A program made the translations under genes and the position numbers. Below, one piece after another: positions 24,939 to 33,044 of a stretch of DNA of 44,987 nucleotides. The notes under the pieces were generated by a model. It saw only the letters and a program-made list of their open reading frames with translations, had not been told where the DNA came from and made no database searches. The DNA is taken from assembly GCA_021736645.1 (NCBI GenBank), contig JAIPFM010000222.1, positions 1 to 44,987 on the forward strand, read 5' to 3'. How positions within the stretch are numbered: the first letter of the stretch is position 1; every line of letters starts with the position of its first letter. The DNA is from Phycisphaerae bacterium. Lineage in GTDB: Bacteria; Planctomycetota; Phycisphaerae; Sedimentisphaerales; Anaerobacaceae.

Positions 24939-26891
24939 CTATTTTTTCTTGAGAATCCGTTTGGGGGGCACGTATGAAACGCCCATTTCATTGGCCATGC
25001 CCGGATAATATGAGGATTCAATGAAGTGCGCAGACAGGAAGGCCTTGACGTCTCCTCCGGCAGGATTCTGATAGTCGGCACCCCACATGAAGCGGTACTC
25101 GACACCTGCATTACCGCTCGCCGGGTCACCGGAGATCTTCTTGGCCAGATGGGTGGCGGCATCCACGCTGCGTTCGGCCAGGTTCAACTGATCAATGCTC
25201 GTCAAACCCGGCACCGGGTCATTCACATTGATCCAGACCACCACGCGCTTGACCTTGCCGGAATCCAGCAACTGTTGGTAGGCATGTCCGTTCAGCAGGG
25301 ACTTGTCACCACCCACGATGTTCAGCTCGTCCACCTTGATCACGTCGTGGCGGATCAATGCTTCAGTGATGCTCGCGCCATTGCTATGGGCGATCAGCCT
25401 GTCGAATTCCTTGCCTGCCAGCCTGCGCACGGCTTGCTGGCCCTGGGGTGTGGTGAGGGAATGGTCCCCTTGGCTCATGTGATCCAGCAAGACCCTGGCG
25501 GCCTCCTTTTTTTCAGTACTCAGTGCATCGAACTCGTTCTTCTGCTTGGGATTGCCAAATGAAACCACCATGGCGCCGCCCACATCCCTGCCTTCCTGGC
25601 GTGCTTTTTCCGAGGCCTTGTTCATATCGGCATAGGTTTTCCCTGTAAAACAACTGACACCGTCGGTCTCCATGGCCTCGGCATCCTTCGCGTCAGTCCC
25701 GAACCCCAAAATGACCCCTTCGTGCACGCGTTCAGGCCCTTTCAAGGGGGGCACCACTGAGCCCAGATCCTTTTGCAGTCGGTTGGATCGCTCATCCAGA
25801 GTCTTGTGTTCTTCCTGCATACGCGTCTGCATGGCCAGCCAGTCTTCTTCTTTCAAAGCCGGGAGGCTGGCAATGGGCGGGTGGAAATCAGCGGGTTCCT
25901 TGTTCAGGGCCAGCGCACGCAATACGCGAACGGATTCCTCCTTGGCCCTGTGCGCCCGGTCTTGTGCGGCCGTGAGTTGGGAGTTGGCCCTCATCCAGGC
26001 TTCTTCTTCCTTCTGTAATTCGGCGTCTATCTCATCCAGCATGGCCCGTTTCTTCTTGCGTGAATCCGGGTCCGTTTTGCCGGCCATGTTTCTTTCCACC
26101 TCTGCACGCAGCGTATCAGCCGTCCGGTGTGCGAGCTCCCTGCGATGCTGGGCAGCCTTGAATCGGTCATGACATTTTAAGAGGGTGTCATAGGCCTTGT
26201 CATAATCCATGTTGACTTGCTGAAATGCCAGCAGGCCCTTGTCGTCTATCTCCGGAAGGGCGGCGTTGGGAGGCGTATTGCCAAGAGAGGATGGAGCGCC
26301 GTTTGCGACTTTGATGGCCTCGTTTAAAAGCAGCTGAACATCTTCAGGTGAGGCGGTTTCCACGGCTTTGGCAAAGTAAGAGGCGCGGCGCACATGCCTC
26401 AGATCCACCACCATGGGACCCGGATCGAAAAATGAAATCCCGCCAAAGACAAGCTCATCCGGGACATCCATGCCATGGCCCAACGACGGCGCCGCCACAC
26501 CGGGACGGTTTCCCAGCAGATCCAGGGCTTTGGCCACAGACTGGGTGAACTCCGCCTGCCTGCGTTTCCCGATCTGGTCCTTCGACTCCACGTCAGACAC
26601 TTGAACGCCGGGGGCCGGTGCAAACAATTGCTCAAACAGACGGATCACGAGAAGCCCGAGGGGGCTGTCACCCGTGTAGGTGTCGGTGCCGGTGTAGCCG
26701 GAGTCACCCGCATAGCCTCCGCCCTCGTCAGCGCGATAGTACGGACAGTTGGAGGCGTGGTCCGAATTCGATGTGGAAGACGTTATTATCACACCGCAGT
26801 AGGCACACGCAGGCACCGGTTCGGGGAGTTGCCCGGAGGCAAAGGGTGAAAGTGAGAGCACGGTGATGCATGCAAAGATCGCTGACTTCAT
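24939..26891 (-). CDS. Exported protein with zinc-like N-terminal motif and lipase-like C-terminus
   Basis: 650 residues. A signal peptide (about 1-21, ending ASGQ) is followed by CAYCGVIITSSTSNSDHASNC, a C-x2-C ... H-x3-C pattern that could hold one zinc ion. A Gly/Tyr/Thr-rich linker comes next. The middle (about 240-370) is a charged coiled coil. The C-terminal ~250 residues have EFDRLIAHSNGASITEALIR, where H-S-N-G-A resembles the nucleophile elbow of alpha/beta hydrolases (G-x-S-x-G with variant glycines). It is followed by DELNIVGGDKSLL, VVVWINVNDPVPGL and a late His (AHFIES), so a lipase-like fold is possible. I cannot confirm a triad. ATG 26891 has AAAGG about 11 bases upstream. It heads the two-gene operon with the TPR protein. 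Confidence 0.6.
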   Translation of the reverse strand: MKSAIFACITVLSLSPFASGQLPEPVPACAYCGVIITSSTSNSDHASNCPYYRADEGGGYAGDSGYTGTDTYTGDSPLGLLVIRLFEQLFAPAPGVQVSDVESKDQIGKRRQAEFTQSVAKALDLLGNRPGVAAPSLGHGMDVPDELVFGGISFFDPGPMVVDLRHVRRASYFAKAVETASPEDVQLLLNEAIKVANGAPSSLGNTPPNAALPEIDDKGLLAFQQVNMDYDKAYDTLLKCHDRFKAAQHRRELAHRTADTLRAEVERNMAGKTDPDSRKKKRAMLDEIDAELQKEEEAWMRANSQLTAAQDRAHRAKEESVRVLRALALNKEPADFHPPIASLPALKEEDWLAMQTRMQEEHKTLDERSNRLQKDLGSVVPPLKGPERVHEGVILGFGTDAKDAEAMETDGVSCFTGKTYADMNKASEKARQEGRDVGGAMVVSFGNPKQKNEFDALSTEKKEAARVLLDHMSQGDHSLTTPQGQQAVRRLAGKEFDRLIAHSNGASITEALIRHDVIKVDELNIVGGDKSLLNGHAYQQLLDSGKVKRVVVWINVNDPVPGLTSIDQLNLAERSVDAATHLAKKISGDPASGNAGVEYRFMWGADYQNPAGGDVKAFLSAHFIESSYYPGMANEMGVSYVPPKRILKKK

Positions 26892-27219
26892 GTTTCTATA
26901 GCCTTTCACTGCCAGGTACCTTCTCACGATGTACAACAGTTCACCATTTTTACTCAATTCGGTTGTTTTTGCTACTCAATTTGGAGGCAATTTGTAAATT
27001 CGTTGAACACACTAATTCAGGCATAGGCTTTGGAAAAAAGTCAGACTCTGACATGGGATGGCCACACAATCTCTTTATGAATGGAAAACATGATCCCGCG
27101 ATCGCAGGAGTCCAGGGAATGTTGTACCTTGACCTGCCCCGGTGCGGGGCTTAGAATCATGTCATGGTTGAAGAAACAAAATGTCCTGTCAGTCGAATTC
27201 TGTCACGGAGGTAGCACCC
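26892..27219. other. Intergenic region between divergent exported-protein genes
   Basis: This 328-base gap separates the putative hydrolase gene (-) from the zinc-finger lipoprotein gene (+). Apart from the promoter candidate and palindrome at 27129-27157 I see no gene, RNA or repeat in it. The part nearest the minus-strand gene is AT-rich, but I found no convincing promoter pair there. Confidence 0.5.
27129..27157 (+). promoter_or_regulatory. Candidate promoter with a GC palindrome in the spacer
   Basis: TTGACC (27129-27134) and TAGAAT (27152-27157) are 17 bases apart, 62 bases upstream of the lipoprotein gene. The spacer holds a perfect 6-base inverted repeat, GCCCCG-GTG-CGGGGC (27136-27150). 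A palindrome there could be an operator for a spacer-binding regulator, or simply a hairpin. Confidence 0.4.
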
Positions 27220-27462
27220 ATGCGGCCATTTCTTGTCAGTCTGTTTGTCCTCGTACTCTTATCGGGATGCGCTGGTTCCGGCGGAGCCTACTCGAACGAT
27301 GGTTCGTCCGGAGGCAGCTCCGTGTGCACGTCCTGCCGAGGTTCGGGCCGCTGCAACACCTGCAATGGCACAGGACGATTTCTTGGATCGGGGAGATCCG
27401 GGTGCAGCACATGCAGCGGTACAGGGGTGTGCATCAACTGCGGCGGTCGCGGGCAGTGGTAG
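27220..27462 (+). CDS. Small lipoprotein with four DnaJ-type zinc-finger motifs
   Basis: 80 residues. A lipoprotein signal ends in the lipobox LLSGC, so the mature protein should be acylated on Cys. After a Gly/Ser linker the rest is four C-x2-C-x-G-x-G motifs (CTSCRGSG, CNTCNGTG, CSTCSGTG, CINCGGRG). This is the motif set of the DnaJ central zinc domain, which holds two zinc ions, but there is no J domain and no C-terminal substrate domain. GGAGG (27208-27212) is 7 bases before ATG 27220. A role in binding unfolded or thiol-containing proteins at the envelope, or in metal binding, is possible (inference). It is a single-gene unit with its own promoter candidate. Confidence 0.8.
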   Translation: MRPFLVSLFVLVLLSGCAGSGGAYSNDGSSGGSSVCTSCRGSGRCNTCNGTGRFLGSGRSGCSTCSGTGVCINCGGRGQW

Positions 27463-27661
27463 CACTGCAAAGGTGTCCCTGCGTGCGTTCTGCATGACCG
27501 AGTCACTAGGGAATGTGCAAGCTGAGGCGACGACTCCGACTGAAGGCTGATCGCTGACAGTTATTTTCTGCCCCGGATTTGCGCAGATTAAAAACGAGCA
27601 TGATCTCACGCCCGCTCATGGGATTCGCTCAAGTTGAATATTCCATAGGGGCCGCCAGGAT

Positions 27662-27689
27662 AAGCAAACCAACAACCAACAACTAATGA
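27662..27689. repeat. Short heptamer-period repeat
   Basis: Units aagcaaa, ccaacaa, ccaacaa, ctaatga run on an exact 7-base period (best consensus CYAAYRA for the last three). It lies in the 264-base gap between the lipoprotein gene and the DUF1501 gene. In the same gap GGATTTGCGCAGATTAAAAA (around 27577-27596) looks like a fragment of another degenerate intergenic repeat. I see no gene here. Confidence 0.5.
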
Positions 27690-27726
27690 CCAGAGCGAAG
27701 CGACGGCTGACCGCTTTTAAGCTGTT

Positions 27727-28938
27727 TCAAACATTCAGACAATCCACGGTGTCAAACTGTTGTCCCAGGACGGCTTGGCTGTCTATGCCAAGCCAGGTGT
27801 CCAGGGCCGTGGCGTAGACCTGGCGGAAGTCGGTGTGGTGTTTCAGGCTGTTTTTCTGGAGGTCCGTGAGGCTGGGGTGCTGGCCGATCAGGCCGCCCTT
27901 GAGTTTTCCGCCAGCCAAAAAGACCGGCGCTGCTGCGCCGTGGCCTGTGCCGCGTCTGCCGTTTTCATTGACCGTGCGTCCGAACTCGGAAAAGGTCATG
28001 ACCAGGACCCTGTCCAGGAGACCCTGTGTCTTCAGGTCCGCCACAAACGCACCCACGGATTCGGACAGTTGATGCAGCAGGGCACAGTGATTGCCGATCT
28101 GGTTGGCGTGGTTGTCGAATCCGCCGAATCCGTCACCGCCCAGTTCTGTGAAGAAGACACGCACGCCCACGTCTGCGCGAATGAGCTTCGCGATGGTCTG
28201 GAGGTTCTGGGCCAGCGCAAAAGAGGGGTAGGCATCACCCGCCTGTATTTGAGCTGCCTGGTGGATGCGGTCACTCATGATCCGGCTCTGGGCACTGGTT
28301 TCCTGCACAAGGCTCAGGAATCCGTTGGTCTGAGCGTCTCTTTTTGGGCCAGTGTCCGTGGGCCGGACCAGTGTCATTTTGTCCGGTGTGTCGATCCTGG
28401 GGATGATGGCCTGCTGCGCCGTGAGTATAAAGGGACGCTTGATGGCACTGACCAGGGCCACTGGCACGCCTGTCTGGTGATTCAATCGGGCATGATCCGC
28501 CAGTCTGCCCAGCCACCCGGTCTGGCGATCCTCTGTATCGGCCTGGTGCCAGTGGCGCAGGGCCACGGCATGATCCTCACTTGAATCAGGGCACCCCACG
28601 CCCTGAAGGATGCTTAAATGCCCATCCTTGTACAGGCGTGAGAAGGCCGCCATGCGGGGATGGAAGGCCAGTTGGTCGCTTATTTTATGCAGGTCACTGA
28701 CCGGCAGACGCAGTGTGGGGCGGCTGTTTGCATACACGGGATCCTCGTACGGCACCACGGTATTCAAGCCGTCGTTGCCCCCTGTGAGCTGAACCAGGAC
28801 CAGGACCCTGTCGTTATTTCCTGACGGATCTTGTGCGAGACTGGATCGGACGAGCCAGTCCGGCACCATGGGCATGCACGACATCATCGCGGATGTCTCC
28901 AGTGTGGTCTTTAAAAAGGATCGTCGTGTCATGGTCAT
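27727..28938 (-). CDS. DUF1501 family exported protein
   Basis: 403 residues. The N-terminus MTMTRRSFLK followed by a hydrophobic stretch is a Tat signal, so the protein is exported folded. The body matches DUF1501, a family with an alkaline-phosphatase/sulfatase-like fold: VLVQLTGGNDGLNTVVPYED at the start of the mature part, FHPRMAAFSRLYKDGHLSILQGVG, VFFTELGGDGFGGFDNHANQ, and VLVMTFSEFGRTVNENGRRGTGHGAAAPVFLAGG. The substrate is unknown for the family. AGGAG precedes ATG 28938. It lies 11 bases after the DUF1800 gene; this pairing is common in planctomycetes and related phyla, so the two likely work together. Confidence 0.93.
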   Translation of the reverse strand: MTMTRRSFLKTTLETSAMMSCMPMVPDWLVRSSLAQDPSGNNDRVLVLVQLTGGNDGLNTVVPYEDPVYANSRPTLRLPVSDLHKISDQLAFHPRMAAFSRLYKDGHLSILQGVGCPDSSEDHAVALRHWHQADTEDRQTGWLGRLADHARLNHQTGVPVALVSAIKRPFILTAQQAIIPRIDTPDKMTLVRPTDTGPKRDAQTNGFLSLVQETSAQSRIMSDRIHQAAQIQAGDAYPSFALAQNLQTIAKLIRADVGVRVFFTELGGDGFGGFDNHANQIGNHCALLHQLSESVGAFVADLKTQGLLDRVLVMTFSEFGRTVNENGRRGTGHGAAAPVFLAGGKLKGGLIGQHPSLTDLQKNSLKHHTDFRQVYATALDTWLGIDSQAVLGQQFDTVDCLNV

Positions 28939-28949
28939 GGTCGTGTCTC

Positions 28950-30269
28950 CTAAGCCAGATTGAATTCAGGACTTGTCACAATGTCATAAAGAGACTGTTC
29001 AATGGACTCACCGGACGCGGGAGTCATGGCTTGCTGTAAGAACAGATCCGCAAAGAACTGTGCGTCAGGTTGATTTGCAGTGTGCGCGTATTTTTCAAGG
29101 ATGGCCCGTGCATCGAGCTTGCCCTGGTAGGGCCCGGACCCCTGGAGCAGGGCGTGAGCCAGATTGGCCCGCTGTATGAGTGTGGCCTGATTGATCCAGG
29201 CCTCTTTGCCGGGCCAGCCCCTGAGCGTGGGGGGATGAAAGAGATTCTGACCGAGTGCAGCCAGGTCTGTGGCCAGTTGTGTGGTGGACACCATGCCCTC
29301 CAGCCCCTGGACCATGCCCAGGGCATATTCCACAGGACACTTGATACGCTGGCGATAACAGGCCTCAGAAAAGAAGAGGTTGGATCGCAGCATGGTTTCC
29401 ACGAGTCTGGACATATTGTAGTCCCGTGCAAATGAGCGGGTCAAGGGGGCCATGAGAGAATCGCTCGGCGGTGAGGCCTCATTCAGGAGCCAGGCATAGA
29501 CCTTGTGCACGATGTGCTCGGCAGTGGCAGGCTGTTCCAGCAGGATACTGATGACATCTTTGTCAGTGAATGGGCCTGTCTGGCCAAACAGTTGTTTGTC
29601 ACCATCATCATGTTCCCGTTCGATAAACAGGAAACGACCCCTGCGCACGAAGTTGCCTGTGAAGGCCCTGGCTGCCTGGCGAATGTCCTGGTCTGTGGCC
29701 GCGCCTGTCCCCAGTGTGAAGTCTTCGATCAGGGTTCTGGCCAATGACTCGTTGGGACGTGACTTCCTGTTCTCAATGGCATCCATGCCGATCAGCAGGG
29801 CAGGATCATGCACCATGTCCTGCACCAGGGTGTGAAAGGAACCGAGCGCCTGACTGCGAATGAGCTGCAGGTACTGTCGCATAAACGCGGCGCTTTTGAC
29901 GACCCCGTTGCTCACGGCAAAGTGGCTGTGCCAGAACAGGGTCATCTTTTCAAGCAGGGGACAGGGCGTGAGCAGCATACGCCTCAGCCACCACGCACGC
30001 AGTTCATCGGCAGATTCCGAGGACCCCACTGAGCGATCATAGTCGTCGTAGGTACGATTAAATGCCGCCAGATCGGCCGGGGGCGTGAGCAGGCCGTCAA
30101 TGGTTTTTCGGGGTCCATGGACCAGGGCCTGCTGGAGTTGTGTCCAGTTGGCACCAAAGGCCGCGCGTCTATACAGGTGACCGGCCCTGGCCAGGGTCCA
30201 GGGGTGTTCTGTGCTGGGTCGATAGGGGGCCCAGGCCCAGTTTGGATCAAGGGTCTGCTGTGTGTCCAT
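28950..30269 (-). CDS. DUF1800 family protein
   Basis: 439 residues from ATG 30269, which has AAGGA 8 bases upstream; a TTG at 30293 would add 8 residues and overlap the upstream gene. DUF1800 hallmarks are LYRRAAFGANWTQLQQAL near the N-terminus, LLEKMTLFWHSHFAVS, DPALLIGMD, RPNESLARTLIEDFTLG, DIRQAARAFTG and LFHPPTLRGWPG. No signal peptide is obvious here, although many relatives have one. Function is unknown; it usually occurs next to DUF1501. The upstream gene ends 16 bases before this start, so the three genes are probably co-transcribed. Confidence 0.92.
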   Translation of the reverse strand: MDTQQTLDPNWAWAPYRPSTEHPWTLARAGHLYRRAAFGANWTQLQQALVHGPRKTIDGLLTPPADLAAFNRTYDDYDRSVGSSESADELRAWWLRRMLLTPCPLLEKMTLFWHSHFAVSNGVVKSAAFMRQYLQLIRSQALGSFHTLVQDMVHDPALLIGMDAIENRKSRPNESLARTLIEDFTLGTGAATDQDIRQAARAFTGNFVRRGRFLFIEREHDDGDKQLFGQTGPFTDKDVISILLEQPATAEHIVHKVYAWLLNEASPPSDSLMAPLTRSFARDYNMSRLVETMLRSNLFFSEACYRQRIKCPVEYALGMVQGLEGMVSTTQLATDLAALGQNLFHPPTLRGWPGKEAWINQATLIQRANLAHALLQGSGPYQGKLDARAILEKYAHTANQPDAQFFADLFLQQAMTPASGESIEQSLYDIVTSPEFNLA

Positions 30270-30285
30270 GAGCGTTTTCCTTGTA

Positions 30286-32031
30286 TCAATCAAGATTGAA
30301 CTTCAGTGCCAGCTCTGCCCGGGTCAAGGACTGGTGTGTGCCAATACTCAGCTTGACCGAATCCACGAATTGAGCCAAGGTGATCAACAGGTCGATCGAG
30401 TTTTTCGCCTCTTCTTCTGTGTTGCCCTTTTCCACCATGTTTTGCGTGACCATGGCCCTGACATTGGCCCGGAGGATGGCTGTCAGGGCCTGGCCGTTCA
30501 GTTCGGCCAGTGTGTGGTCCTGGTTGGCGGGCTGGACGGCCTGCTGGGCTTCGCGTGTCACTGCGTCAATCAGGTCACGTGCCAGTCCGTCCGTGGAGCT
30601 CAGGATGAGATAGTTGTGCGGCAGGGCAATGGCAGGACGGATATTGAATCGCGTGGGCAGGTTGGTATCTTTATCTACCGTGGCCGTGGAGAAGTAGGCC
30701 ATGGTGAATTTGGTGTCATTGTGCACGGGCCGGTCAATAATGAGCCCGGGCATGCCCTGCTGGCCCCGCGTGAAGTTGACAAGCCCCACGGCCTTTTGCC
30801 ACGCCTCTTCTGCCACGATGTCAAAGGTCTGTTCATCGCGTAATCGCAGGATCAAACCAAAGGCCGGGATCTGGACCTGGGGCGTGCCCAGGGCAGGGTC
30901 ATACTGCTGCTGGGCCACCACAAAGCGGATCTCGGGCAGGGTCTCTGCCAGGACTTCATCGGTCAGGTCACGTCCGCTGAAGAAGATACCCATCATGTTT
31001 TCGAAAAAGATCAATCCTGACGTCCGCTCAGGAAAGAGGTCGTCCTTGGCACCATAAAAGCGAAACAGGTCACGGTAGAAGCTCAGCGAGGCAATGCCCC
31101 CGGGCACAGACAGATTCGGCAGCGCCCCTTCATTCGGCTTGCCAGGCAGGGCAAACCCGGCCGGGCCCTTGGGGTCCAGGTTCGCACTGTCCAGATGGGC
31201 CCGAAATGCCAGTGTATCATGCTGCACATGGAGTCCCACTGACATCCATGTGGCATCTCGAATGGATTCGATGATCCCGGCAAACAACAGGCCGGCCAGG
31301 GGATTGGCCCGGCCCTGTTCAAGGGCTGCGGCCAGATCGGGAATCTGTTTCAATGTGGCCAGATCGGCATAGACCTGACCTGCGGCATCGGGGGCTGTGG
31401 CTTCCCGTGCAGCACGATACCTGACCTGCGATGCCAGACCGACCTTGTCCGCGCGTGCGCGAAGTTCCAGCACGGTCTTCAAGGCCTCCGGTTTATTCGC
31501 GAAGATCAAACGGTGACCAATGATGGCATGCGCTTCCTTGCCGTCAAAGCTCCACCCTGTCACGCCCAGGTACTCGGCCGAGGCCACGCGATCCGAATGG
31601 CCCTGGTTGTCTGCCTCGGTGCGTACCATGGTCAGCACGATGTTGTGCAGGCGTGTAAGCAGGTCTGCATCCTCAGCATCCACCATGAGGATCACGAGGT
31701 CGTCCGGGCACACGGCCAATGTGATGCCCCCTCCGGTCAACTTCCGGATCGCTGTCTTCCAGGATGTTTCCAGGGCTGCTTCGAGAAACTTGACACCCGT
31801 GAGGAACTCCTTGAACTTGGGATTGGTGTTCCGGGTCTGATACAGGGGCACCTTCTGTAAGGCGCCAAAAGCGGTGTCACTGGTCAGCATGTCGATGAGT
31901 GCCTTGGGATTCGAGAGCTCCACGCAGAGCACGGCATTGTCCGGAATCCACTGGGTCTGAGGCGCCAGAGATTCAACTGCCCCGGCAGTCTGACACAGGA
32001 CAACACACAGGCACAAAAATTGTCTAACCAC
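30286..32031 (-). CDS. Exported hypothetical protein, DUF3352-like
   Basis: 581 residues from a GTG start (32031) with AAAGGA 7 bases upstream. A short signal peptide (about 1-19, ending TAGAVES) is followed by IPDNAVLCVELSNPKALIDML, a pattern seen in DUF3352-like proteins that begin with a statement of a strand and a Gln-Leu-rich helix. Repeated alpha/beta segments follow (GITLAVCPDDLVILMVDAED; IIGHRLIFANKPEALKTVLEL). I see no catalytic motif. It is the first of three closely spaced minus-strand genes with DUF1800 and DUF1501. The family link is from memory of overall pattern and is not firm. Confidence 0.65.
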   Translation of the reverse strand: MVRQFLCLCVVLCQTAGAVESLAPQTQWIPDNAVLCVELSNPKALIDMLTSDTAFGALQKVPLYQTRNTNPKFKEFLTGVKFLEAALETSWKTAIRKLTGGGITLAVCPDDLVILMVDAEDADLLTRLHNIVLTMVRTEADNQGHSDRVASAEYLGVTGWSFDGKEAHAIIGHRLIFANKPEALKTVLELRARADKVGLASQVRYRAAREATAPDAAGQVYADLATLKQIPDLAAALEQGRANPLAGLLFAGIIESIRDATWMSVGLHVQHDTLAFRAHLDSANLDPKGPAGFALPGKPNEGALPNLSVPGGIASLSFYRDLFRFYGAKDDLFPERTSGLIFFENMMGIFFSGRDLTDEVLAETLPEIRFVVAQQQYDPALGTPQVQIPAFGLILRLRDEQTFDIVAEEAWQKAVGLVNFTRGQQGMPGLIIDRPVHNDTKFTMAYFSTATVDKDTNLPTRFNIRPAIALPHNYLILSSTDGLARDLIDAVTREAQQAVQPANQDHTLAELNGQALTAILRANVRAMVTQNMVEKGNTEEEAKNSIDLLITLAQFVDSVKLSIGTHQSLTRAELALKFNLD

Positions 32032-32076
32032 GAGAAATCCTTTCGCATAATGCCAATAGCTGATATTTTCAGACTG

Positions 32077-32111
32077 TACACACTACATACTGTTTACTGA
32101 AAACCGAAAAC
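32077..32111. repeat. Heptamer-period repeat, 5 units
   Basis: Five gapless 7-base units: tacacac, tacatac, tgtttac, tgaaaac, cgaaaac (consensus YRNWNAC). It lies between the secreted hypothetical gene and the terminator of the ABC transporter genes. Confidence 0.65.
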
Positions 32112-32113
32112 CA

Positions 32114-32135
32114 CAGGGCTTTATCAAAAGCCCTG
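32114..32135 (-). terminator. Terminator of the ABC transporter operon
   Basis: A perfect 9-base stem (CAGGGCTTT at 32114-32122 with AAAGCCCTG at 32127-32135) has a 4-base loop, immediately after the permease stop codon on the minus strand. The following minus-strand sequence is T-rich but interrupted (TGGTTTTCGGTTTTC), so termination may be incomplete. Confidence 0.7.
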
Positions 32136-33044
32136 TCATAAATCACGTCGACAGAAACAGAAGACAGACAGGCCAAAGGCTGCCAGCGTGGCGAGGCCAT
32201 AACTGAGCATCACGCGCGCGAGCGAGAAGTCCTCGAATTTACCCGGTTCAAAAAACTCCGGCTTCTGGGGCTGGGTCGGCGTGCCTGACAACAGACTGAC
32301 AAACTTTTCGGCCTGGCGTGCCAGTGTCTGGGCCTCAGCCGCACTGGCGGCTGTCCTGTCATTGGGATCGAGACCCCACTGTGCGCGGAGTTGGGTGGTG
32401 GCTGCCTGATTGAGGCTGATCGGCGAAAATTCCTCCAGAGAAAAGGCGCTCAGCACCACGTTCACAGGATACCACACAAAGACCAGGACCACCGCTGCGA
32501 GCAGGGGTTTCTGGAGCAGCGTGCCTGCCAGGAAGCCCAGGGACACCACCAGGGTGAGGACCAGGGCCACGCTGCCCAACGTGGTCACCAGTCCGTAGAA
32601 TGTCACATGGTCCGCAGGTACAGGACGCTTGACCAGGACAATGACCGCGCACAGGGGCAAGACGGTCAGCAGGTACACGCCCAGGACCGTGAACACGCGT
32701 GCGCCCCACGTGGCCAGCACATACCCATAGCGTGTGACCGGGCGGCAGAGAATACCGTCGGCCAGTGTGTCGGTGTGTGTGGCGGACACCGGTGTCACAC
32801 CCAGAACGATCACCACGAGAAACCACGGAAAGATCAGGAAAGGGAACAGGAGCATGGCAATCAGCGGCGCGTCCTGCAGTTGCGTCCAGTTGCCGAGTGT
32901 CACCAGGATCGACAACAGGCAGGCCACGGCCAGCCAGAGGCGCACCAGCCGACTCCGCCACAGCGTGCGCAGATCGTGCTGGAGGATCGCCGTATACGGC
33001 ATGAACACATGCCCTGAGGCTGTGACTTCAGCGGTCGAATCCAT
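32136..33044 (-). CDS. ABC-2 type transporter permease
   Basis: 302 residues with about six TM helices: LWLAVACLLSILVTLG, MLLFPFLIFPWFLVVIVLGV, VFTVLGVYLLTVLPLCAVIVLV, LVTTLGSVALVLTLVVSLGFLAG, PLLAAVVLVFVWYPVN and LATLAAFGLSVFCF. A polar loop rich in Gln and Pro lies before the last helix. It starts 17 bases inside the end of the ATPase gene, a typical translational coupling. With the ATPase it should form an inner-membrane exporter of the NatA/NatB class; the substrate cannot be told. Confidence 0.85.
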   Translation of the reverse strand: MDSTAEVTASGHVFMPYTAILQHDLRTLWRSRLVRLWLAVACLLSILVTLGNWTQLQDAPLIAMLLFPFLIFPWFLVVIVLGVTPVSATHTDTLADGILCRPVTRYGYVLATWGARVFTVLGVYLLTVLPLCAVIVLVKRPVPADHVTFYGLVTTLGSVALVLTLVVSLGFLAGTLLQKPLLAAVVLVFVWYPVNVVLSAFSLEEFSPISLNQAATTQLRAQWGLDPNDRTAASAAEAQTLARQAEKFVSLLSGTPTQPQKPEFFEPGKFEDFSLARVMLSYGLATLAAFGLSVFCFCRRDL

